Assembly (NCBI GenBank): GCA_025677825.1
Contig: JAIXMO010000001.1
Coordinates: 248,001 to 312,000 of the forward strand
DNA length: 64,000 nt
Direction of reading: 5' to 3'
Source of the DNA: Helicostylum pulchrum
Taxonomy: Eukaryota > Mucoromycota > Mucoromycetes > Mucorales > Mucoraceae
Shown one piece after another: positions 11,511 to 22,710 of this stretch; the stretch's first letter is position 1, and each line of letters begins with the position of its first letter. The notes beneath the pieces are model-generated. The model saw only the letters and a program-made list of their open reading frames with translations, had not been told where the DNA came from and ran no database searches. Position numbers and translations under genes: made by a program.

Positions 11511-12743
11511 ATTTTTAATGAGCTAATGAAGAGAAAGGAGTGATTTGGATAATCTTTAAAACAGCAGCAAAATGTGCTGTGGAAAAACAAAAAAAAGACT
11601 GTCACTCTTTAAGAAGAAAGAAAAAAGCTCACTGAGATACCACATTTTTACAATCGCTCACATAAGAAATCACTGCCAAACATTCACTGGTGATACGCGC
11701 TCCATTCAAGTTTATCAGTTTGATTATTGTTCCTTTGTTTAAATAACATCGATTTGATTGTACACTATTGAAGACTAGAGGCTTTTATACAATATCTTCA
11801 TAAATTAAATATAAACACGTCTCAAAATTAGTTGAAAGCTTCCTCTTTATTATTACTAATGTCTTTTAATTATTTTATATGCCCTTTTTTCCCGAATTCA
11901 AAAGACATTAGAATACCTTGAATCAACTCAGGAATAAAGATGTTCGATGAATGCATTAGTTATGGTTTAAAATCTATTTACTACGCGTCAAAATTTAGTA
12001 TTGATACCACCATCCATTACAATACCAATCTTTACCTACAATGATGACCATGTGCTATATTTTTCTTCCTCTTTTGGGGTTCTTTGTAGCCCACCTTAAT
12101 ATGATACCGTACCAATTAGGGCGTTTTTTGATACTTTTGCCAATTGATTGTCTTTATATGCATATGTATATAGTTTATCCTTGATATTCTTTACATACGA
12201 TATAATACACAAATTAACATCTATTTTATTGATGGGGAAGACAAACGACACGGACCTATTATGTTGTAAAATATAAATATGAGAAATTGACTTATTAACT
12301 TTAGTATATATCTTACATAAAGACAACCGTTCCAACGCGCGAAGATACCGATCGACACAAAGATACAGCACATACTTATTATTATACACGGTCAATTTAC
12401 ACAGTGGATTAAAAAAAAGCGCGAAGCGTTTACTTTTTATTTTACAGTGTTATAAGCATTTTTTGGATTGGTTCATGGGATAGAAGTTTGCTTGGAAAGT
12501 AATAAAGTGTTTTTACTATTGTGCATCCAAGTTTTTATTCAATACATCAGGCGCTATTATTGATAAAAAAAAATGTTTAAAGGTATGTTGCGTAATTATA
12601 ACGGTGGACGTTTGGGTAGATAACAGGACAAAAAATCCACTTATTTCAGTTGCGTATGGATCAATGAAGCAGCAAGCAATGCGAAAAAAAACATTTCTTG
12701 GTACTGCAGTCGAAGTTTTTTTACGCTGGAGCAGTTTCCGACA
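11511..12743. other. Gene-free AT-rich stretch
   Basis: The minus-strand open frames at 12096-12395 and 12516-12752 have no recognisable domain and their composition follows the background. I see only the 5' flanks of the genes on either side. Confidence 0.4.
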
Positions 12744-14194
12744 ATGGTCCACTCTAATATTGCATCAGAGAAACTAGAAACAGGTTCAAAAGAAGGTTAT
12801 TTTGTAGTAAGTCTTTCATTAAATCAAACCTTTGAGAAATATACTTAATTTCTCTTCGCTAAATATAAGTCGAGGAAAACAGATGATGTTAATAAACATA
12901 TCACTTTAGTGATAAGCAATGTGATTATAGCATAACTTATACATACACTTTTGTTTTGTAATTGCGTCTGTGGTGGAAACTTCTATTACGATAAACAAAC
13001 AGTTAGCTCTTATCGTGCATACTACCTTGATTTACTAAACTGTACTAAAAACAAATATTATATGGAAGAAGAATGCAACACCGAAATGAACAAACCAGAA
13101 TACAATTATAAAAAACATATACTATTACAAAAGAGTTCAGACCCTAATTCAGATGGCTAAAATTCAAAATAATATGCACTAAAAACCAAAAACAGCTTCA
13201 TGCATTCAAAAATTTACCAGGAGAAGAGAAGGAAGATTGCTATCGTTTGGTAGAATTTTACGGAAATCAGTGTTATATACGAGAATTAATTTATTAGGGC
13301 ATAATATTTGGAAAGATGGAAGCCTAATGAATATCTACTATTATATTATCCTGCGACTAAAACTATAATCTCAGCATTATTTACATTAAAGGTACTCCAC
13401 TAGTTTTTACTAATAGCAAAAACAAAGGCAAGGGTCGTGTAAATCCAATAAGTGACAAATATTTTAAGATAAACATACATGTCTTATTAACTACCTAATT
13501 AACTTATATTGTTAAAAGGTTCTGGATTGATTAAAAGCTTGAAGGCATATAATTTAACCAGACTATAACTTATCATTGTCTGAAAAAACTAAAGTAAGTC
13601 TAGATGAAGCCATTCATATTTTAGCGAATACATTAGAAACTATACATAGACACCTCATAGAGAAAGAACAAAAAGTACGCAACTACCATCTCTCTCTCTC
13701 TCTCTCTTTTATTTTCTCACGGCCACTAAGTGTAAAAGCAGAAATATCAATAACCTCATTCGTTTATGGAGATAATGAAAGTATTATATCGTCGACAAAC
13801 ACAGGTAATGATTATTTGCCATAATATTTGAAAAAAAAAATACCAGAGAAAAGCGCAAAAAAATCGCCCTTTATCTGGTCTCGCTAGGAAGTCCAAAAAA
13901 AAGTCTTTAACTGAGTGTTCAGACCTATTAGTCAAAAATCAAAAGTTTTTCAAAGTGATTTATCCTCCTCATCAAAACCTCGAAAATAAATATATTATAT
14001 ATGAATGTATGCAATATCGTACCAATAATCCTAAAAAAAAAATTTATCTTTTAAGACAATACGTCAATAACAATAATAAGATCGACGTTATATATAGATT
14101 GTTAGCCTCTACTACTCTAAGTTTTTTCTGCGAAACAACTGCATCTCGTATGTATCTGGCAAAGTTTAATTTTTTCAGCTGCAAATTATTTTAA
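12744..14194 (+). pseudogene. Exon series of an unrecognised gene, probably decaying
   Basis: Several short open segments end or begin at splice-like sites. ATG 12744-12806 (MVHSNIASEKLETGSKEGYF) is followed by GTAAGT. A Cys-rich segment near 12951-13100 begins FCNCVCGGNFYYDKQTVSSY and could be a small zinc-binding module. Other segments are LHAFKNLPGEEKEDCYRLVE (13200-13290), NEYLLLYYPATKTIISALFT (13325-13390) and KVSLDEAIHILANTLETIHR from about 13576, whose exon ends at a GTACGC donor. A final segment from about 13850 to the stop at 14194 contains IYPPHQNLENKYIIYECMQY. Stops interrupt any attempt to join all of them, so I call it a relic; a real multi-exon gene with sites I misread is possible. 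No function assigned. Confidence 0.3.
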
Positions 14195-14859
14195 CTTTCG
14201 ATCAATAGGTATCAACATAATATTTTTTTTTTAGTGCATTATTATTTTTCATTTTTTTTTATTACACATTTATCATACATACAGTAGCATTCAATAATAG
14301 AAGGCTACACGAAGTTACGAAAAGAGGGGACTGTAAATAAATGAACCACTTGCTTCTCAGTAACTAACTAGTTTTAAATCTTCAAAAAATATTTAAAAAT
14401 ACTTATAGGTCCAAATAAATTATAGCACTATTGTGCAGCCACTGACGATTATATTTCTTCTAGTTTTAATTTCGATCAAGAAAAACGAATTGATAGATGT
14501 ATATTACGGAAGAAATATAACCGTTTTTACCATTTAAAAATATACAGAAATTCGTAAAAAATATGAAACTAATTTTAATCTAAGCAGAAGCTTTTAAGCT
14601 TTTATTCTATTTAGTTTGATGTTAACTGATATTTATACACCACTCATAAGAAATTAAACAGTTTTGGATATTTCCATAAAAAAAAGTTGGGAAAAGTATG
14701 TCATTTTTTATGCACAGGATAAAGACATACATTACTTATTAAAATAAAGAAACGACCGCCTTCTTGAACCGGTCCTCTTCCAAAAATAATGTTAATCAGA
14801 AAACATATAAATGCAAACGATTTTTTCGATCAATTACACAAATTATCAATTTAAAAAAA

Positions 14860-16551
14860 ATGCCTTCTACTTTACTCAACTCTGTCTCTATAGGTCAACA
14901 CATCCTTAACCGTCTCAAACAGCTTGATATTGAAACTATCTTTGGCGTACCTAGTGACTTTAACATGCCCTTGCTAGACTTACTTGAAGATGACGAGTCT
15001 TTAACCTGGGGTAACAACGCCAACGAACTAAACGCCTCGTATGCTGCTGACGGTTACGCTCGAGTACGTGGAGTCGGTGCTCTTATCACTGCATTTGGTG
15101 TCGGTGAACTCTCTGCTATGAACGGCATTGCTGGCTCTTATGCAGAAAGAATACCTATTATTCACATAGTAGGCACACCACGTACAAGCTACCGTAACTC
15201 CAACGCAATTATTCATCACACACTTGGAAACGGTGATTATAATGTTTTCTACAAGATGTCTTCCATGATTTCCTGTGCCTCTACCAATATCACCGTATCA
15301 AACGCAGTATCCGAAATTGATCGAGTTATTTCTACTGCCGTTATTAGCAAGCGGCCAGCGTATATCGGTATACCCTGTGACCTTATTAATACTTTAGTAC
15401 AAGTACCAGCACACTCTCAGCTTTGTTTTACACCCTCTAAAAGTCGTGCGAGACGTTTATCTAAAGCCTATAAACTTATTATTAAAGAAATTCATAAAGC
15501 CAAATATCCGGTTATTTTAGCCGACGCTGGTGTAATTCGTTTACATCTGGAGTCAGAAGCAAATGCATTTATTGAACGATCCGGGTTTCCTACGTACGTT
15601 GCACCTATGGGTAGAGGAGGTGTCAACGCTGAACTTGCCAATTATCGTGGAGTCTATTGTGGAATCTTATCATTAGACGGAATTCAACGAGAACTTGGAC
15701 ATGCAGATCTTTTAATCGAGTTAGGGCCTGTCAAGTCAGATGGCAACACTGGTAATTTTACGTCTGCTTTAAACTGTGTCAAGACAATTTCGTTGTATAG
15801 TAATAGTACCGTGATTGATTATGCTGATTATAACAGTGTATGCATGCACGAACTCTTACCCATGTTAACAAAAGGTCTTCCTCCCATTAAAAAGACATTT
15901 GACTTGGGTCCGTTGATAAAACCAGTTGCAATTAATCATGACTCAGAAGAAATTACGTGTAATTACCTTTGGAATAAAGTCGAAGAGTATATCAAGCCTA
16001 ATAGTATCGTTGTGACAGAAACTGGGTCTTCAGGATTCGCTGTATTTAACGCTCCTTATTTCAAAGAAGCTACTTATATAAATCAAATACTGTGGGCGTC
16101 CATTGGTTATTCCGTACCCGCTGCATTAGGTGCATCTATGGCCGCACGACACCGCCAAGTATATCTGTTTGTAGGCGATGGATCCTTTCAAATAACCGCG
16201 CAAGAGATCTCAGTTTTTATCAGACAAGGCCTAACACCCGTTATCTTTCTACTGAACAACAATGGATACGTTACAGAGAAACTAATCAATGGGCCTCATC
16301 GTGACTACAACAATTTTCAAATGTGGGAGTATAGTAAAGCATTAACTTTCTTTGGTGGAAATCTAGCAACAAATAAAACAAAGAATCCGGCAGAGATTGG
16401 ACTCCAAGTTCAAATAAAGACTCGAAAGGCTTTTGAAACGGCTATGGAAACCGTAAATCAAGAACCTAACAAGATTCATTTTTTGGAGTTGATAATGCCT
16501 CGGTTTGATGCTCCTCGAGAACTCTTTATAATGACTAAATCTGCTTACTAA
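14860..16551 (+). CDS. PDC1: Pyruvate decarboxylase
   Basis: ThDP-dependent decarboxylation of pyruvate to acetaldehyde and CO2, the first step of ethanol fermentation in the cytosol. A single uninterrupted exon encodes 563 aa, the standard fungal PDC length. The open frame extends 32 codons upstream without an ATG; ATG 14860 after a run of A is the natural start. Catalytic features by eye: Glu56 in NANELNASYAADGYARVRG, the His pair 119/120 in IHHTLGNGDYNVFY, the ThDP/Mg motif GDGSFQITAQEISVFI ending LLNNNGY (Asp440), and Glu473 in NGYVTEKLINGP. These correspond to yeast Glu51, His114/115, Asp444 and Glu477. The absence of introns is unusual beside the intron-rich neighbours. Confidence 0.93.
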   Translation: MPSTLLNSVSIGQHILNRLKQLDIETIFGVPSDFNMPLLDLLEDDESLTWGNNANELNASYAADGYARVRGVGALITAFGVGELSAMNGIAGSYAERIPIIHIVGTPRTSYRNSNAIIHHTLGNGDYNVFYKMSSMISCASTNITVSNAVSEIDRVISTAVISKRPAYIGIPCDLINTLVQVPAHSQLCFTPSKSRARRLSKAYKLIIKEIHKAKYPVILADAGVIRLHLESEANAFIERSGFPTYVAPMGRGGVNAELANYRGVYCGILSLDGIQRELGHADLLIELGPVKSDGNTGNFTSALNCVKTISLYSNSTVIDYADYNSVCMHELLPMLTKGLPPIKKTFDLGPLIKPVAINHDSEEITCNYLWNKVEEYIKPNSIVVTETGSSGFAVFNAPYFKEATYINQILWASIGYSVPAALGASMAARHRQVYLFVGDGSFQITAQEISVFIRQGLTPVIFLLNNNGYVTEKLINGPHRDYNNFQMWEYSKALTFFGGNLATNKTKNPAEIGLQVQIKTRKAFETAMETVNQEPNKIHFLELIMPRFDAPRELFIMTKSAY

Positions 16552-17764
16552 AAAAAAAGCTAATTTTTAAATAATAAAATGATACATTTTCCTTTAATAA
16601 ATAAACAAGCTTTTACATATTAATTCACTATTTGACTATCTAAATCAGTGTCCACGCCAATTTCATATTAAAAGAGTAGATTTTAGTAAGTAAAGTGTAA
16701 TGATATAATTTTCCAATACAGTAGCAGCTCTATTTAAGAGGGTTGAATTTAAGGGTAGACTCTATTTAGGGCTGGATTTCTGCAGAACGTCTTCGCCCCC
16801 CCCCCCTTCAACACTGCGATTACCACTATTCAAAAAACTATTAAATATATAAGATAAATTTAAAAGTGATAATAAAAAAAATCAACTAATTTTGAGACAT
16901 ATTTAATTTATGAAGAGATTGTATAAAAGCGTAGTCTTCAAAAGTGTATTATCAGACGATATTACTCATAAAACAAAGGCACAATAATCTTATAGAGAGA
17001 TAATGATGAAATAAATATTACAAATTAATTGATTATGTGTTATTTTAATACATACCTAGCTCTGTATCTTTTTCAAACATTAGAATCATTTTAAATCTTT
17101 ATTTTCTGTCAATTAAAAAATTGCACAGCATATTTTTTTGTACAATAGCTTGGGTGAGTTTAAGACCTATTGAAAGTATTACAATACATCATTTTCATCC
17201 ATTATCGTCTTAAAAACGCGTCTTTTTAAATAAAGGTTTAGAAGTAGCTTCTAAAAAAAGTCACTTCTACAGTGATTAAGAAAAAAAAAGTAGCTAGATC
17301 TCTGAGAAATTATTAGCAGCCTGTATTGTTCCCGGTAAACCAATGTCTTCGGTACCTTTATACAAACTATCCTTTTAATCTATAAATGGGAGTACTGATA
17401 TAAAAGTAAAATGATTTATTCTCTCTATAAAACAAATGCATGTTCTCATTATACAAACAATTTACGCCAGTCGATTTTTTTTTTTTCTCTCCAGAACCCA
17501 AAAAAAAAAGAGACAACCTTATTTAACGAAAAAAAAACACACACACTCAACCTCATTTAACAACAATGAATATAATGTTTACGAGTGGTAGCAATTCAAT
17601 AATACCTTATAGTAATCGTCATTACGGATAGAAACTGTTGTAAATAAAGACGATTTCGAAACCACCTTATTTATATCTATATTCAAGAAGAAGAAGAAAA
17701 AAAAATACAAACGGGAAAGGTACACGACTATAGTATAAAACTTTATTAAAACGTAAAATTTTAA
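16552..17764. other. Gene-free stretch with a transposon-end repeat
   Basis: AT-rich sequence holding one copy of the dispersed repeat (see 16717-16795), which ends near a C13 run at about 16797-16809. No gene recognised. Confidence 0.45.
16717..16795 (+). repeat. Dispersed repeat, copy a (Tc1/mariner-like terminus)
   Basis: Begins TA then CAGTAGCAGCTCTATTTAAG and continues with a TTTAAGGGTAGA-like block and CTGGATTTCT. It matches the copy at 41715-41805 over most of its length. The TA followed by CAG is the typical junction of Tc1/mariner-type terminal inverted repeats. Confidence 0.6.
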
Positions 17765-17992
17765 CTATTTAACTAGATCTAGTTTGGGCATCTCAATCAC
17801 TTTATATAAAAAGACGGCAAGTAGATCCAAAGGTCGCAAAAAAAAGGCACCAACAATGAATACTTGTAGTCAGATAACGGAGGTAGAGGAAGGATTAAAC
17901 TTGGTTTTTTGATATATGCCTTTTTGGTGGAGAGATCTCAGATCATGAGAGAGAGCAAAACGGATATTTGGATCCTTGAAAGAATAGCTCAT
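17765..17992 (-). CDS. Small protein with UGA-CUA stop before an open transmembrane extension
   Basis: From ATG at 17992 the frame encodes 39 residues (MSYSFKDPNIRFALSHDLRS ... NPSSTSVI), then TGA at 17872-17870 immediately followed by CTA. The same frame stays open for 34 more codons (contains VFIVGAFFLRPLDLLAVFLY) and ends at TAG 17765-17767. UGA followed by CUA is the best documented context for efficient stop-codon readthrough in eukaryotes. The extension would add a hydrophobic helix and a charged tail, giving 74 residues with the Trp or Arg normally inserted at UGA. Alternatives are a one-base pseudogene (TGG to TGA) or a sequencing error. The family is not recognised. Confidence 0.4.
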
Positions 17993-18101
17993 CTTGATGC
18001 CCGAATTTCATCTTTCTATAATACTTGTTTTAAATAAAAAACGTTAATATTGTACATACAGATTGAAGAATACTTACCTCTTTAAAAAAGATGGTTTTCA
18101 T
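17989..18101 (-). promoter_or_regulatory. Possible spliced upstream ORF overlapping the next start (ATGA)
   Basis: An ATG at 18101 opens an 8-codon exon (MKTIFFKE) ending exactly at a GTAAGT donor. A TTATAG acceptor at 18021-18016 joins it in phase to KDEIRASR and a TGA at 17991-17989. That TGA overlaps the ATG of the downstream small protein as ATGA. If transcribed, this is a 16-codon upstream ORF arranged for termination-reinitiation. Purely sequence-based. Confidence 0.3.
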
Positions 18102-18599
18102 GTGTAATATTTATAACTCTTTTCCGCTTCTTGAATAATATAATGATTTCCTTCCTACTACCTAAAGATCAAAAGTGAGAGAGTGGTTCAGAAACTATTT
18201 TTTTTTAGTAGACATACCTATTTGATATATTGTAGCGGGTATTTGATGAATTTGATGTAATTTCAGTTTGGTTGAAATTACAGAGTGAATGGTTTTGTTT
18301 CAACTCTTTCTTGTTAATTAGCAAGAATGTTCAATCATAAATATCTTGAAGGAGAATCTGTAGCAATTCTTCGTAATTCAGTGGTGAGTGTTCTTTTTTT
18401 TTTCCCTTCACGATTGCAATCTTGAAAACCTTGAAGCAATGACATATTTTGGCTTCCCATTTCAGTGATATTGTTAAATAAGTAAACATTACCCCCAAGA
18501 AGGCACAACAACAAAAGGCCTTTTGATTTTGCAATTAACTTTCAAGGGTTTAGCCAAATGAAAAATCTGGTAAGATAGTAAAGAGGGGTAAGAGGTTTT

Positions 18600-18840
18600 G
18601 GTCTTGACATTCTCTTGCTGATTTTACGCGGTAGTTATCATTTGAATTTATCTTGCTATCAAATTGCCGATTTTACCAGGTGTTTTTTTCTTGATAGGCT
18701 ACCAGGTTTCTTTTCTTGATACGCTATAGCTGATTTTACCAGGTAGTATTAATATTATTTTCCACCAGGTATAATTTATATTCCTGATTCTACCATCATT
18801 TTACTTTTCTCTTGATATTTTACCGCTGGTTTCGTCGGGG
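18600..18840. repeat. Degenerate tandem repeats around TTTTACCAGGT
   Basis: The motif GATTTTACCAGGT and close variants recur about five times with 30-60 bp spacing, interspersed with TTCTTGATA-like blocks. It lies just downstream of the 3' end of the large minus-strand membrane protein gene. Origin unknown. Confidence 0.5.
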
Positions 18841-18914
18841 AAGCATTTTTATTTCTCTTGTCTTCTTCATTTTTTTTTTGCAGATGATTGAAGAAAGATA
18901 GCAGAAAAGTATAT

Positions 18915-21115
18915 TTATCTTATCATACGAGCTTTGGGGTGGATTACTTTTCTGCCATCTTTCTTATTGAGCTTCTTGTTTTCTTTTTCTTCTTTCTTCT
19001 TGACTTCTTCTTCTTCTTCTTCTTCTTCTTCCGCATCTGTATTATAAACAGGTGTGTTTTTTTAGTAAACAGAGCAAATTTTTTAGAATATATTTATATC
19101 TTACTGTCAAATAATGCATCTAAAATTGATTTAGTGCTTGCTTTTTTAGTAGTAGTAGTAGTAGTAATAGTAGTAGACGACGAAGAAGAAGAAGTAGAAA
19201 CCGTTCGTTTTGGATTCAAAGGTTTTGAATCGAACGGATCTTCAACCAAAGGTCTTGTTGTAGTTGCAGTAGTAGCAGTAGTAGTAGTTGCAGTAGTAGT
19301 TGCAGGTTTTCTTGATGAAGGTTTTTTCACCAAACGTCTACTTGGTGAAGAAGTAGTTGCCTCGACCAAAGAAAACGTACCGGTTTCTTTGGCCGGGGCA
19401 AGCTTTTCCTGAACCACAGGCTCAGGAAGAGGGGTGGGCCCACGCTCCTCGGAAACAGACGTTTCAAACTTAGTACCCGTTACAGGTACGCAATCTGAGG
19501 GAACTGTGTCCTTCAAAAATACACCAATAGAAGATGGTGGCCAAACTACACCACACGAAGGTGGTGAAAATACACCAAAAGATGGTGTAAAGGGTATAAA
19601 TACAACTGGTGAACCAGCATCAGTGACTACAGGCTTAAAAGAGCCTTCTTTTAAGTTTGGTACGTAACCAAAAGAAAAAGATCCAAAATTGCCAACAACT
19701 AACTCCTGTTCATTACCTCTATCGGACATTTCCTCAAAAGAGTCAATATCCATTGGTTCGCAAAAGTTAGCCATCTTTTCCGACTCATCATCAAAGCTAT
19801 CTACTTCCATATACTCAGCCAAAGAGGAAGAGCAACGGAAAGAAGAATCACTAGACAAACGGAGAGGTCTAAGGCGTGTACAGCGAGGTACACCAGGGCG
19901 AGAACGGATTAAACGACGAACTCGTAAACGAGAACGACGAACCGAATCTACTTGCACCTTAAAATAATTTTTGAAATATGAAAAAGGAGTGTTACTACCA
20001 CCACATTCTTTTTCGACTTCAACAAAAGGATAAAATACAGGAGCTGTATCATAATCATCCATCTTCTCGACAGGAGGAGATAAGAACTTGGTTTCTAAAA
20101 ATGCTGGATCAATGTCACCAGAAATCCCTGCATTTAATACTAACAAGTTAGTATCTGCGCATCCCAAAAATTCACCATCGACGAGATTGATGTCATTCGC
20201 ACCATGAACATCGCTCAAGTCAGTTTCTCCAGGTACATGAGCATTGCTTACTCCTACTTCTGCAATCGCATCATCACCTCTAGCAACCCCACCAGCATCT
20301 TCACCTTCAAGACTACTACAGTAACAGCAGGAATTGCTCTCACCGGCACCAGCGTCAACTTTTTCACCAAGAGCGCTACAGTAACAGTGACCGGTGGCGC
20401 CAGAATTGTGGCTACCAGCATCTTCACCTTCAAGACTACTACAGTAACAGCAACCATCAATATCTGACTTGGATAATAAGCCAGCATCATCTTCTGCGCC
20501 AAGAGTGATACAGTAACAGCTATTATCCCTATTATCAATAGAAGGAACGTGATTTGACCCCCGAACCCCCTCGTGGTTATCAGCACATTCGTACCAATAC
20601 CAACGAGCAGCATCTCTAATGATACGTTTGCCTTCGAGAGAGTAAATTCTTACTAATCCCAAGGTAACGGCAAGAAAGATGAGGCTATTTTTAGAGACAA
20701 ACAAGGAGAACAAGGCGATAGCAAGAGCTAAAGCAAAGTAAACCAGGTTTTTATAAAAGTTATGGGCCTTAGAAACAAAAAGTTCAAAAGGTGTCCACAT
20801 AACAGGATACACAGTATCCGGTGAGTTAAGTACAGCTAAACAGGCTGCGGTAAGAAGCTGTTGTTGTTGTTGTAAGCTAATTTCAAAAAGAGATTAGTTT
20901 CAAGTTATAATAAAAAAAAGCGTCTTAATTTTTTTACTTACGTGAGCTTTGATGTAGGCATTTCCTTTTACTATTGCTGCTGCGGCGAGGGAGGAGTGAC
21001 TGTTTTGTGAGAGCGAATCATCAGCTATTACTACGCCAACTGTTATACTGAGTGTCTCTTGTACGAAAGCAAGTTGCTTTAAATGAAGAAGCTTTTTTTT
21101 AATAAAGTCTATCAC
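18915..21115 (-). CDS. Large hypothetical protein with membrane segment and Cys-Tyr-Cys repeats
   Basis: Exons about 21115(or 21091)-20942, 20857-19105 and 19036-18915 join in phase to at least 674 codons. The first ATG is not found, so the 5' end is open; upstream exon(s) are likely. An N-terminal domain (LSITVGVVIADDSLSQNSHS) precedes two adjacent hydrophobic segments (LVYFALALAIALFSLFVSK and SLIFLAVTLGLVRIY). Then comes an acidic region with four imperfect repeats (CYCITLGAEDDAG, CYCSSLEGEDAG, CYCSALGEKVDAG, CYCSSLEGEDAG), an Arg-rich patch near 19870-19950, a Pro/Phe-rich segment, a Thr-Ala run and a poly-Glu/Lys last exon. It looks like a membrane-anchored protein with a long, mostly disordered tail. 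No family recognised. Splice acceptors ending in CAACAACAG and ATACAG fix the phases. Confidence 0.55.
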
Positions 21116-22710
21116 AGAATCAGTTTAAAAGTGCATGTTTCGGAATACTATCTATCTTTCAATTTATTAAATAGGCGATACAAACACACGATTTACAGTC
21201 TGATATAGTAACTTCATTAACATTGTAATAAAGTAGTATTTCCTGAGGAGATATATTAGATGATGTAGTCTAACACTCCCTTTTTTTTTATCTATTAATT
21301 TAGTTTTTTTATCTCTGAAATTTCATTACTGTGTCAACAATTCAAAGTTGGCATGAATCGTCTGAGATTGAACCGAAAACAATTATGAATTAGTTCATGT
21401 ACTACAAAGATACTCCCAGCTTTTCTTTTCTTTTTCACTTGAGAGAGCTCATGGACAAAAGGCACAACCTAATATTGCAACAATGACAAACATCATTGGT
21501 GTTTTAATAAAACGCTATAAGCATTGATATTGTGGGTAGAAAGCCATCTTATTTAAACCTACACCCAAAGGAAAAAAAAAGGAGAAAACAAAAAGATATT
21601 TGTCGAGAGTAAAGGATATCATAATAATTCGTATTATACGTAAAATGAAAAGTTATTTGGAAGATGGTGGGCAAGGATGGTTACAGAGAAGGACAAGATA
21701 CGTAAGTTAGTTGCATATAGATTTTTTTTTCTTTCGGGTAATAATAGTGGATGGATTAAACTGTTTTACAAGTGACATTTGTAATACAGTTTTAAAACAA
21801 GAGTTTATGATCTTCACGTATATATTGTATATCGATGTAATGAGTTCGTATGCTATATCATAATTATATTTTTCAATAAAAAAAGCACTTGGGTATATAG
21901 TCACTTGTAAAAAATACCAGTTCACTTTTTTGTAACAAGTCGACTTTTTTTAATAATGAACCCCCCTATTTTTCTCATTGTTTTTAGTAAATAGAAGCGC
22001 CTAAGAGAGAACGTAACTAATTATCCTTGTTTTTTTTGCACAAAGAGAGGCAGAGTGGATCTCGAAAATCGAAAAAAAAAAAACAAAAAAGCTCGCTTTT
22101 AATTTTTTTTTAGCAATGATCTTTTTAGCACAATTGCTCTTCCTACTCTCTCTCTTGTCTCTTTGAAATGTTTTTATTATTATTTTTATTGTTGGATATA
22201 AACTATCTCGTCTATTGTTCGATATACGGGTATATCCGATTTAAAGGTGGATTTCTTCAATCTTAAATAGAGCCGCTAAAGTTATTGCAGCTTAAAAAAT
22301 CGCTCCCGTAAAAACTCGCTGTTAATATAAGCAGTTGTGATAAATAGTGGTTTTTAATTTATTCAAAATAGTTGTTTTGAATATATTTAATGCTGTAATT
22401 TATAGTGTGAAAGTATTATTTATTTAAAAGAAAGGATATGAGTGATGGCTGCTTTGTGCTATAAAGATCGGTCTTTTTTTATACACATATTTGAAGACAT
22501 TTTTATAGTATATCTCGTTGGTCCATCCTTTGTTTTGACCTATTATACAGCTTTTCCAGCATTGTAATTACTTTTAAAAAAAAAATTTCAGCTCGCAAAT
22601 GAGGTGCAGGTATGATGTGAATTAAGGGGGGCAGTGACCGCTTCTCACTTATGAAACCCAACAAAAAAATACTAAATTATCCAACCAGCTTATTCTTTCT
22701 TGTTATCATT
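21116..22710. other. Gene-poor stretch upstream of MED22
   Basis: Contains the unresolved 5' end of the minus-strand membrane protein. An orphan exon-like segment 21644-21700 (ATG, 19 codons ending YLEDGGQGWLQRRTRY at a GTAAGT donor) has no partner exon I can find. One inverted copy of the dispersed repeat lies at 22236-22291. Confidence 0.35.
22236..22291 (-). repeat. Dispersed repeat, copy b (rearranged)
   Basis: Holds AAAGGTGGATTTCTTC in direct orientation and AAATAGAGCCGCTA, the reverse complement of the TAGCGGCTCTATTT end found at 41715. The two ends of the element are therefore brought together with little between them. Confidence 0.5.

Noticed and set aside
13686..13712. Short TC run, and the GA run near 51560-51590, as possible regulatory elements
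   Set aside because: Simple dinucleotide repeats of a kind common in this AT-rich genome; no associated feature.
18331..18534. Minus-strand 67-aa frame
   Set aside because: Its first codon is TTG, not ATG, no splice context supports it and the composition follows the background.
18966..19034. CTT/TTC microsatellite near 19.0 kb as a stand-alone repeat
   Set aside because: It is the poly-Glu/Lys-coding last exon of the minus-strand membrane protein.
19434..20613. Several ORFs on plus and other minus frames within the repeat-bearing membrane protein
   Set aside because: They arise from the repetitive codons of the 19105-20857 exon; that exon's frame is longest and splices in phase at both ends.
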